From Candidatus Nitronereus thalassa (GTDB lineage Bacteria > Nitrospirota > Nitrospiria > Nitrospirales > UBA8639): a stretch of DNA of 64,000 nucleotides. The notes under the pieces are model-generated. The model ran no database searches, was not told the DNA's origin, and saw nothing but the letters and a program-made list of their open reading frames with translations. The stretch spans positions 124,001-188,000 of the forward strand of contig NZ_JAQOUE010000002.1 of the NCBI RefSeq assembly GCF_032191465.1, given 5' to 3'. Every line of letters begins with the position of its first letter. Position 1 is the first letter of the stretch. The translations under genes were made by a program, and so were the position numbers. Below are positions 57,244 through 64,000 of the stretch, in pieces.

Positions 57244-59233
57244 GACCCCTCAGGGCTCTTCAACATCTGCCTCTTCGACCACTATCGGTCGCCACGAAAA
57301 AGCCTTTCTTCATGCCCTAGAAGAATTGGAGCAAGCTACGCTTTTTGCCAAACCCAAATACCAAACAGAATTTTTTCGTCGGGCCACGGATTTGTTTGAG
57401 AGTGACCAAGGGATCCAATTCGTCAGAGCACAAGCCCACCGTTTCGATTCTGCAGGAGTTTTTCATGCCGGGCCCTGGGAACATCCGGATCGGTTAATGC
57501 CAGAATTAGTTGGGGGCGGGTTGCGAGCCGAAGGAGAATACTCCTCCATCGAAATAGTAAGTGAGCTTCGCGTGATGTCCCTGGCGGCAGGAGAATCTAC
57601 ACATGCAGCAATGACCAAGGAGCAAGCCCAATCCTTTTTACAAACGGTCATGGGACTGAATCTCGACTTACTGTACGGTAGCGAAACGGAAGAATCCCGC
57701 CTCCGTCCCAAAGTCTTTGCACGCGCGCGACGACTGCTCGCATTGATTGAGCAAGAGGTGTCTACCGGTGGATTGCTGGAACATGTGCTCGACGATATCG
57801 ATCAACGCGTCTCGCAACGGCCTATTGATGTCAGCCTGACCTTGAATATGATTGAACAAGCCAAAAATATTCCAGGCGATCCAGAACCCAAGCAGGTTGC
57901 ACGCCTGAACAGATTTCTTAAAGCGACGGGAAGCCCAACGCCTCTCGCCGAGAAAGCCCAAACCCCAGCGAATTATCGAAATCTCTTAACTAAGGCCACC
58001 AACCATGAGATCGAAAACGAGGCCAAGGTCGCAGGAAAACTCTTAACCCTTACCGGACTGTCCAGTGAATACCATGTGGCACTGATTCAGCATCTCCTTA
58101 ATAAAGATGACACCGACATCCTAGCCTTTGCCTTAGATTTGACCGAAGCTGGACAGGCCCACATGGAACAATATCGCGATCAGGTATTGGAGTTGCTCCG
58201 TCTGACCATCCATCCCGCCACCAGTTGGGTCATTTATGGATTTCAGCAATTTTTGGAACGAACGCTGTTAGCTCGCGCAGAGGTGGCAGATGGTCTCACA
58301 AAACTAACAAACCTCGATTTATGTGCGACTGCCCAACAAGTCATTAAAAAACCCTTGCCTAGAGGTTCAGGAATCAACGCAAACGCAGCACTTGTGGGAG
58401 GAGCCATCGCGATGTTGGGACAGCCCTTAGGTGTCGGGCAAGGAAACAATCCAACCTGTCAGGGTGCTCGTGCATTAAGCCTCTGGAGTCTGCATGATCC
58501 TGGATATTTACTCCAATTACTCACCAGTGCGGCCCGTGACGATACCGTTGAAATGTTGTTTGAGGGAGCCCCGATTTTCTCGGGGGCCATCGCAGGAGGA
58601 GTCGCGGCGGGTAAATTTGATTTGAGACTCGATCCGGTTTCACGCGTTCTGGTGCCCCATCTTGATCGCATTTATGATGAAATGATGCGACGGGCCGCAT
58701 TGCGTGGGGAAGATCCTCACAAATGGGTCAACCCAGCCCTTTACGGACGTTGGGTTCCAAACAGTTTAGCATCCCCCTTCAATCTCATTAATCTGAATGT
58801 GGTGGGATACGAAGAATTTGTTCGGCTATTTTATGCGACCCATCACCCATCCTACGATGGCGGGCACGATCTGATCTACCCCAATCCCGTAGGGTTACTG
58901 ATTACCAACATTCATGGGAAATTTTTAGGGTATCATGCCGTTTCCATTCAGAGAGTCGCGGAAGATGACGAAGGCAATGTCCGGGTCTATTTTTTTAATC
59001 CCAACAACGAGGGACGTCAAAATTGGGGAAAAGGCGTCGAGCCCAGTGTGGTTGGTCATGGAGAAATTCCAGGGGAATCTTCACTGCTCTTTGCACACTT
59101 TGCCGCACACCTCTATGCCTTTCATTACAATCAGATGGAAGTAGGAGATTTGAAGGCGGTACCGGCAGAAATCATTACTGAAGTGACGGAACATGCCCAG
59201 GGAACCTGGGGAACAGCCTTTACTTGGTTATAA
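57236..59233 (+). CDS. Uncharacterised protein with possible Cys-His-Asn site
   Basis: I do not recognise this 665-residue family. The N-terminal half (to about 380) is helical, with repeat-like stretches (LTGLSSEYHVALIQHLLNKD). The C-terminal half contains GQGNNPTCQGARALSLWS with Cys408, later FLGYHAVSI with His567, and VYFFNPNNEGRQNW with Asn588. A Cys at the start of a helix, then His, then Asn on strands is the order of papain- and transglutaminase-like enzymes, so a thiol hydrolase or acyl-transfer activity is possible, but this is inference. The ATG overlaps the ATP-grasp stop by eight bases, so the two are co-translated. No signal peptide or membrane span is seen. Confidence 0.75.
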   Translation: MSETPQGSSTSASSTTIGRHEKAFLHALEELEQATLFAKPKYQTEFFRRATDLFESDQGIQFVRAQAHRFDSAGVFHAGPWEHPDRLMPELVGGGLRAEGEYSSIEIVSELRVMSLAAGESTHAAMTKEQAQSFLQTVMGLNLDLLYGSETEESRLRPKVFARARRLLALIEQEVSTGGLLEHVLDDIDQRVSQRPIDVSLTLNMIEQAKNIPGDPEPKQVARLNRFLKATGSPTPLAEKAQTPANYRNLLTKATNHEIENEAKVAGKLLTLTGLSSEYHVALIQHLLNKDDTDILAFALDLTEAGQAHMEQYRDQVLELLRLTIHPATSWVIYGFQQFLERTLLARAEVADGLTKLTNLDLCATAQQVIKKPLPRGSGINANAALVGGAIAMLGQPLGVGQGNNPTCQGARALSLWSLHDPGYLLQLLTSAARDDTVEMLFEGAPIFSGAIAGGVAAGKFDLRLDPVSRVLVPHLDRIYDEMMRRAALRGEDPHKWVNPALYGRWVPNSLASPFNLINLNVVGYEEFVRLFYATHHPSYDGGHDLIYPNPVGLLITNIHGKFLGYHAVSIQRVAEDDEGNVRVYFFNPNNEGRQNWGKGVEPSVVGHGEIPGESSLLFAHFAAHLYAFHYNQMEVGDLKAVPAEIITEVTEHAQGTWGTAFTWL

Positions 59234-59267
59234 ATTTAAGAGGCATTCATACTGAAAGGAACGAGGT

Positions 59268-59537
59268 ATGTCTTTTTTGAAAATTAAACAAGTCACATTA
59301 GCCGGCGTCAGAAATACCTTCATTAGCACTTCCGCGATTGCCTACATTCAGGAAATCACCCCGGAGCAAGATCCTGCCTGGCAAGTGGGGGCCGAACCTT
59401 CCCGAACCTTGATCTTTCTGCATCAAAAACTTGAACCAATTATCTCTATTGACAACTTTGAGACCATTGCCAAACAAATCAAAGGGTTTGGTTCTGCCAG
59501 TGGCATGAACCAACAACCAAATAAAAAAACCAGGTAA
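59268..59537 (+). CDS. Small uncharacterised protein of the cassette
   Basis: An 89-residue protein with a beta-rich core (FLKIKQVTLAGVRNTFIST, AIAYIQEITPE) and a helix (SIDNFETIAKQIKGFG), then a polar tail. The layout loosely recalls short FlbD-like proteins, but the likeness is too weak to name. A GGAACGAGGT stretch precedes the ATG. It lies 34 bases after the Cys-His-Asn protein and nine before the symporter, so it belongs to the same transcript. It could be a partner or a substrate of the ligase. Confidence 0.65.
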   Translation: MSFLKIKQVTLAGVRNTFISTSAIAYIQEITPEQDPAWQVGAEPSRTLIFLHQKLEPIISIDNFETIAKQIKGFGSASGMNQQPNKKTR

Positions 59538-59546
59538 CAAGTTCCA

Positions 59547-60809
59547 TTGCCTGAAATTCAGCATCCATCCCCTCCTGAGTCATCCCCTCCTCGAATTGAA
59601 AACAAGGGCCAGGGCCCACTGCTTTGGTTCATGGTTATCGGTGCGCTTGCCGGGGGAGTCCTTGGAGCCATGGCTCCCGAGGCCGCTCAACACGTTGTCG
59701 TCCTTGGAGATCTGTGGATTCGAATGCTCCAGATGCTCGTGGTTCCCTTGATCATCTCATCTATTATCCAAGGAGTAGGCTCCTTGGGGGATATTCGCCA
59801 TTTGGGAAGATTGGGTGGTGTCACAGTGGCGTATTATCTGATCACTTCAGGACTCGCCATTATTCTGGGGATGATTCTCGTCAAACTGATTCAACCTGGT
59901 GTAGGTGCCGATATCACCGCTGCAGTAGCCCCGCTCGGGACCGAGGCGGCAGTAAAACATGGTTGGATTGATCTGTTACGAGGATTTATTTCTCCCAATA
60001 TTTTCGCATCCGCCACCCAAGGAGATCTCCTGCCCTTGGTGATATTTTCCCTCGCCTTTGGAGCAGTCCTAACGACCGTTGGGGAAAAGGGCCAGTTAGT
60101 CATCAACATCTTTGAAGGCATCTTTGCTGCCATCATGAAGCTGGTCCATCTCGTAATGTGGATCGGCCCCATCGGAGTGTTTGGATTGGTCGCCGGCCGC
60201 CTGGCCATTGCGGGCGGCAGTGAGGGCATTGTCGCGCTCTTAGTAGGCCTCGGATTATTCACGATCACGGTTATCGTCGGACTAGTCATCCATGCGGGGA
60301 TCAGCCTGGGACTGATTTTACATCTAGCCGGCCAGCGCCATCCCTTTACGTATATGGGCTTTCTAGGCGCGGCCCTCACCAGTGCATTTGCTACGGCAAG
60401 TTCATCGGCCACCCTGCCCTTGACTATGGAAGGGGTTGAACGCGCCGGTATCAGGACACGATCCAGTCGGTTTGTCCTCCCGATTGGAGCCACGGTCAAC
60501 ATGGACGGATCGGCTTTATACGAAGCGGTCGCAGCCGTGTTTATTGCCCAAGCTTGGGGAATTGATTTACCAGTGACCGCCCTTATGGCTCTATTCATTG
60601 TGGCCACCGTATCAACCATCGGAGCGGCGGGAATTCCCGAAGCGGGTCTGGTTACCATGGTGGTCGTCTTACAAGCAGTTGGGTTGCCTCTTGAAGGATT
60701 AGGACTGCTTTTAGCCATCGACTGGCTAATTGATCGATTCAGAACCGCCGTAAATGTGTGGGGTGACGCCGTCGGAGCAGCGGTTGTGGACCGGTATGTT
60801 CCAGGCTAA
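59547..60809 (+). CDS. Dicarboxylate/amino acid:cation symporter (DAACS/SDF family)
   Basis: This family imports glutamate, aspartate, succinate and related solutes with H+ or Na+. The substrate-binding hairpin motif SSSATLPLTMEG, the NMDGSALYEAVAAVFIAQ segment of span 7 and the second hairpin (VSTIGAAGIPEAGLVTM) are all present, with about eight membrane segments. Length 420 residues. The start is a TTG with AGGT some way upstream; the proline- and serine-rich N-terminus before the first span looks unusual but is in frame. As the last gene of the cassette it may supply a carboxylate or amino-acid substrate. Confidence 0.92.
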   Translation: MPEIQHPSPPESSPPRIENKGQGPLLWFMVIGALAGGVLGAMAPEAAQHVVVLGDLWIRMLQMLVVPLIISSIIQGVGSLGDIRHLGRLGGVTVAYYLITSGLAIILGMILVKLIQPGVGADITAAVAPLGTEAAVKHGWIDLLRGFISPNIFASATQGDLLPLVIFSLAFGAVLTTVGEKGQLVINIFEGIFAAIMKLVHLVMWIGPIGVFGLVAGRLAIAGGSEGIVALLVGLGLFTITVIVGLVIHAGISLGLILHLAGQRHPFTYMGFLGAALTSAFATASSSATLPLTMEGVERAGIRTRSSRFVLPIGATVNMDGSALYEAVAAVFIAQAWGIDLPVTALMALFIVATVSTIGAAGIPEAGLVTMVVVLQAVGLPLEGLGLLLAIDWLIDRFRTAVNVWGDAVGAAVVDRYVPG

Positions 60810-60926
60810 CCTTCTTCCCCTTTCCTTCCCTTGTGAATCAATGGCATACTGCTTCCCTAATTTCGAATGGGACTATAGGTCCTGTGTCATTACTATTTTT
60901 TAATTCTTACATTAGGTGAACCTGAA

Positions 60927-62180
60927 ATGGAAACGACATTTACCTATCAAAAAATTGCATCTCACGAAGCCCGCAAGGGAACCTTTGATACATGCGTATT
61001 ACTCTATTCCGGCGGGTTGGATACGTCCATTATGCTCAAATGGATTGCCGAGGCCTACAACTGTTCGATCGTGGCGCTGACCGTCGATGTCGGGCAACTG
61101 CATGAAGATCTTGAAGCCGTCAAAGCCAAGGCCATCAAACTTGGGGCCAAAGAAGCGGTCGTCGTCGATGCTCGTGAGGAATTTGCGGAAAAATTGTTAT
61201 CGCGTGCCATTAAAGCCAACGCGGATTATCAGGGAGGATACCCCCTTTCCACCCCTCTTGCACGGGTCACGCTTTCGGAAATAGCCGTTCGTGTCGCCCA
61301 AGAACGTGGCATCAAGGTCATTGCCCATGGCTCCACGGGCAAAGGCAACGATCAGGTTCGTTTTGAAAATTACATTACGACGTTAGATGCCACCATGAAA
61401 GTTATCGCCCCGGTCCGCGAGTGGAGCATGGGGCGGGACGAACAGATTGACTATGCCAAACAACACGACATCCCGATTAAACAAAATAAACAATACCTGT
61501 ACTCCCATGATGACAATATGTGGGGATCAACGAATGAAGGCGGAGACATTGAAAACCCGGCCTGCATTCCTGATCTCAACAAATTTCTCCAGGTTTGCGT
61601 TCCACCGGAGAAAGCCCCCGATGCAGCCGAAGTCCTCACTGTGGGTTTTTATAAGGGTGTTCCTTGTTCTATCAATGGGGAAGACCTTTCCCTGTCACAA
61701 GTTATCGAACAGGCGAATACCGTTGGCGCCCGACATGGGGTTGGCATTGTGCATTTAACGGAAGATCGACTGGTTGGGCTGAAGGTTCGCGGAGTGTATG
61801 AAGCTCCTGGCGCGGAGATTTTAATCAAGGCTCATTTCAATTTAGAAAAGTTGGTCAACACTCGCGACCTCAATGAACTAAAAAAACTTCTCGACGAAAA
61901 ATGGGCATACATGTGTTACGGCGCAAAATGGTATGACCCTTCCATGGATGCCATTCACGCCTTCCAAGACTCCGCCAACCAATATGTCAATGGAACCGTC
62001 AAAGTGAAGCTCTACAAAGGGAAGGCCGAGGTTGTCGCTATGGAATCACCCCACTCCCTATTTGATAGCAACTTGGCGACCTTTAATAAGGATGCAAGTT
62101 TCAACCAGAATGCGTCCGCGGGTTTTATTGAAATTTACAATTTGGCGCAAAAAACCTATCGACGATTACATCAAAAATAA
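60927..62180 (+). CDS. argG: Argininosuccinate synthase
   Basis: It condenses citrulline and aspartate with ATP in arginine biosynthesis. The PP-loop SGGLDTSIMLKW is near residue 29, with ALTVDVGQ after it and the citrulline/aspartate block AHGSTGKGNDQVRFE in the middle. Length 417 residues, normal for the type II-like argG group. It has its own spacer of 117 bases (no clear promoter found) and a strong terminator. Its other arginine-pathway partners are not in the window. Confidence 0.97.
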   Translation: METTFTYQKIASHEARKGTFDTCVLLYSGGLDTSIMLKWIAEAYNCSIVALTVDVGQLHEDLEAVKAKAIKLGAKEAVVVDAREEFAEKLLSRAIKANADYQGGYPLSTPLARVTLSEIAVRVAQERGIKVIAHGSTGKGNDQVRFENYITTLDATMKVIAPVREWSMGRDEQIDYAKQHDIPIKQNKQYLYSHDDNMWGSTNEGGDIENPACIPDLNKFLQVCVPPEKAPDAAEVLTVGFYKGVPCSINGEDLSLSQVIEQANTVGARHGVGIVHLTEDRLVGLKVRGVYEAPGAEILIKAHFNLEKLVNTRDLNELKKLLDEKWAYMCYGAKWYDPSMDAIHAFQDSANQYVNGTVKVKLYKGKAEVVAMESPHSLFDSNLATFNKDASFNQNASAGFIEIYNLAQKTYRRLHQK

Positions 62181-62211
62181 GCGAACTTCTGAAGAGGGTT
62201 GAGCAAACAAG

Positions 62212-62249
62212 GAAGGCCCTGACGAAAAAAGTCAGGGCCTTCTTATTTT
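62212..62249 (+). terminator. Rho-independent terminator after argG
   Basis: The perfect 12-base arms GAAGGCCCTGAC and GTCAGGGCCTTC enclose GAAAAAA and are followed by TTATTTT. It is strong on the plus strand for argG. It may also stop transcripts coming from hppA, though the T-tract on that side is poor (CTTGTTTG). Confidence 0.9.
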
Positions 62250-62281
62250 AAGAAGCGATGTTCACTAAAGGAGCCGGTTTG

Positions 62282-64000
62282 TTATCGAACGAGCAACCCA
62301 CCATACTGGACGAAAAATGGGACGAAGACCAAAGACAGAATCGCTGAAAGTTTGATCAGAATATTCAACGAAGGACCGGAAGTATCTTTCAACGGATCGC
62401 CAACGGTATCCCCGACTACCGCGGCCTTGTGAACTTCCGTCCCCTTGCCGCCAAGATTTCCGGCTTCAATATATTTCTTTGCATTATCCCACGCACCTCC
62501 ACTATTGGAGGAAGAAATGGCAATGACTCCACCCGCCACCAGAGATCCGGCGAGTACGCCCGCCACAGCTTGAATATCGAAAAGGAATCCGACAAGCAGC
62601 GGAGTCCCCATGATCAAAATCCCTGGGGCAATCATTTCCTTCAACGCGGCTTGCGTGGAAATTGCCACACATTGTTCGTAATCCGCTTCGGCCTTTCCCT
62701 CCATCAGCCCAGGAATGGATTTGAACTGACGTCGCACTTCTTCAATCATTTTATACGCCGCAGAGCCCACGGACTTCATGGTCATGGCGGAGAAATAGGC
62801 GGGAAGAACCGCACCAATAAATAAACCCGTATAAACCAAAGGATCTAGGAGATTGATGCTGCCTAACAGATCATACTGTGGCCCGTTTTGTTCCTTCAGT
62901 AATAAATCTGCTCGAGTCAAAAATGCGGCAAAGAGAGCCAAAGATGTCAGGATAGCGGCCCCAATAGCAAACCCCTTCCCGATAGCGGCAGTCGTATTCC
63001 CAGCGGCGTCGAGTACATCGGTCCGTTTGCGCACATGTTCCGGCATACCAGCCATTTCCGCAATCCCCCCAGCATTATCAGACACTGGACCATAGGCATC
63101 GATCGTAAGCGCGATCACCAGCGTTCCTAACATTCCAAGGGATGCGATGGCCACGCCATACATTCCCGCTAACATCCAGGGAAAATAAATGGCCAGCGCA
63201 ATCGCGAGATAGGGGCCTACTGCGCTCTTATAGCCTAGGGCCAAGCCAAAAATAATATTCGTGGCAGCCCCGGTTTCGCACGATTGCGCGACTTCCCTCA
63301 CTGGGGCATATTCATGAGCCGTGTAGTATTCGGTCATCAAACCCACCGCCAGTCCGGCAACGAGTCCAGCTAAGAAACAAAAATACACGCCGACGCTCGT
63401 ATAGGTTTCACCCGCAATGAGAAAAGTTTCAGGAATCATCAACTTGGTAACAAAAAACATTGCAACCGCAGTCAAGCCACTGGAGATGATCAGCATCTTT
63501 TTGAGCGCTGGCCCAACCTGTTCTTCGGTATTCACTTTAATCAACATCAAAGTCAAAAGGCTAATAGGAATGCCGACTGCTGAGATGACAATTGGATACA
63601 ACAGGGCATCAACCATGCCAGAGAATGCCACCGCGCTAATCACCATGGCTGCGCAAGTACTTTCCGCGCAGGAGCCAAAGAGGTCGGCTCCCATACCAGC
63701 CACATCGCCAACATTATCGCCTACGTTATCTGCAATCACTGCAGGATTACGTGGATCATCTTCCGGAATACCGGCTTCGACTTTACCGACGAGATCAGCT
63801 CCCACATCCGCCGCTTTGGTGAAAATGCCACCACCCACCCGCGCAAACAAGGCAATGGAAGACCCACCTAGACCAAAGCCCGCGATGACCTCCATGAGAA
63901 TATGCGTCGGAAGTTGTTCAGGCATAATACTTTTCAGCAGAAGATAAATCAGGAGCATTCCCAAAGTGGCCAAACTCACCAATCCAAACCCCATGACCGC
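62282..64000 (-). CDS. hppA: Membrane-bound cation-translocating pyrophosphatase, C-terminal part (truncated by window edge)
   Basis: It couples hydrolysis of pyrophosphate to pumping of H+ or Na+. About 570 residues are in the window; roughly the first 130 are missing, and the frame is open to the last base. The catalytic block [20 protein letters not shown], with [20 protein letters not shown] after it, is intact, as is the C-terminal [17 protein letters not shown]. In the segment [11 protein letters not shown] the position that decides K+ dependence is Ala rather than Lys, which in this family marks the K+-dependent type. Whether it pumps H+ or Na+ cannot be read from this part. Confidence 0.95.
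   Translation of the reverse strand, partial: AVMGFGLVSLATLGMLLIYLLLKSIMPEQLPTHILMEVIAGFGLGGSSIALFARVGGGIFTKAADVGADLVGKVEAGIPEDDPRNPAVIADNVGDNVGDVAGMGADLFGSCAESTCAAMVISAVAFSGMVDALLYPIVISAVGIPISLLTLMLIKVNTEEQVGPALKKMLIISSGLTAVAMFFVTKLMIPETFLIAGETYTSVGVYFCFLAGLVAGLAVGLMTEYYTAHEYAPVREVAQSCETGAATNIIFGLALGYKSAVGPYLAIALAIYFPWMLAGMYGVAIASLGMLGTLVIALTIDAYGPVSDNAGGIAEMAGMPEHVRKRTDVLDAAGNTTAAIGKGFAIGAAILTSLALFAAFLTRADLLLKEQNGPQYDLLGSINLLDPLVYTGLFIGAVLPAYFSAMTMKSVGSAAYKMIEEVRRQFKSIPGLMEGKAEADYEQCVAISTQAALKEMIAPGILIMGTPLLVGFLFDIQAVAGVLAGSLVAGGVIAISSSNSGGAWDNAKKYIEAGNLGGKGTEVHKAAVVGDTVGDPLKDTSGPSLNILIKLSAILSLVFVPFFVQYGGLLVR

Overview
The window looks like a chromosomal segment of a Gram-negative, LPS-exporting bacterium with type IV pili. 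My best guess is the Nitrospirota (Nitrospira-like). The support is indirect: an actinobacterial-type Pup tag with a Gly-Gly-Glu end (Pup is known outside Actinobacteria mainly in Nitrospirota), LptA/B/C, a K+-type membrane pyrophosphatase, two tuf genes and moderate G+C (about half by eye, not computed). No transposase, integrase, CRISPR array or rRNA gene was seen.

Layout, left to right. (1) 1-6508, minus strand: pilM-pilN-pilO-pilP, then a short AMIN-only ORF where pilQ normally sits, then aroC, aroB and a GAF protein cut by the window edge. (2) 6770-11134, minus: lptC-lptA-lptB-rpoN-rapZ, the usual LPS-export/sigma-54 cluster but without hpf and ptsN. (3) 11339-44776, minus: one unbroken translation and transcription block of about 33 kb: tRNA-Tyr, tRNA-Gly, tRNA-Thr, tuf, rpmG, tRNA-Trp, secE, nusG, rplK, rplA, rplJ, rplL, rpoB, rpoC, then rpsL, rpsG, fusA, tuf, then the S10, spc and alpha operons down to rplQ. 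Clear sigma-70 promoters stand ahead of tRNA-Tyr and rpsL, and a hairpin terminator follows rplQ. rplJ has no stop codon and is open in frame into rplL.

(4) 45219-53110: a secreted DUF192 protein, a bifunctional Rel, recJ, a lone pup gene, then divergently an aminotransferase and an M32 carboxypeptidase. (5) 53165-60809: the most interesting part. An NtrC-type sigma-54 activator with a degenerate receiver domain is divergent from a plus-strand cassette: GNAT acyltransferase, ATP-grasp ligase with a histone-H1-like lysine tail, a large unrecognised protein with a possible Cys-His-Asn site, an 89-residue protein, and a dicarboxylate/amino-acid symporter. Between them lie two perfect palindromes sharing a TGTCTC half-site, a sigma-70 promoter for the activator that overlaps them, and two sequences that fit the sigma-54 -24/-12 pattern and point at the cassette. 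I infer a sigma-54-controlled, undescribed amide-ligation/modification system. (6) 60927-64000: argG with a strong terminator, and the 3' part of hppA on the minus strand.

How the genes work together: the central block makes the ribosome and RNA polymerase; Rel and DUF192 stand just outside it; rpoN in region 2 supplies the sigma factor that the activator in region 5 would need. Start codons were chosen by Shine-Dalgarno (SD) spacing and family N-termini, so several differ from the longest open frame; each such choice is stated.
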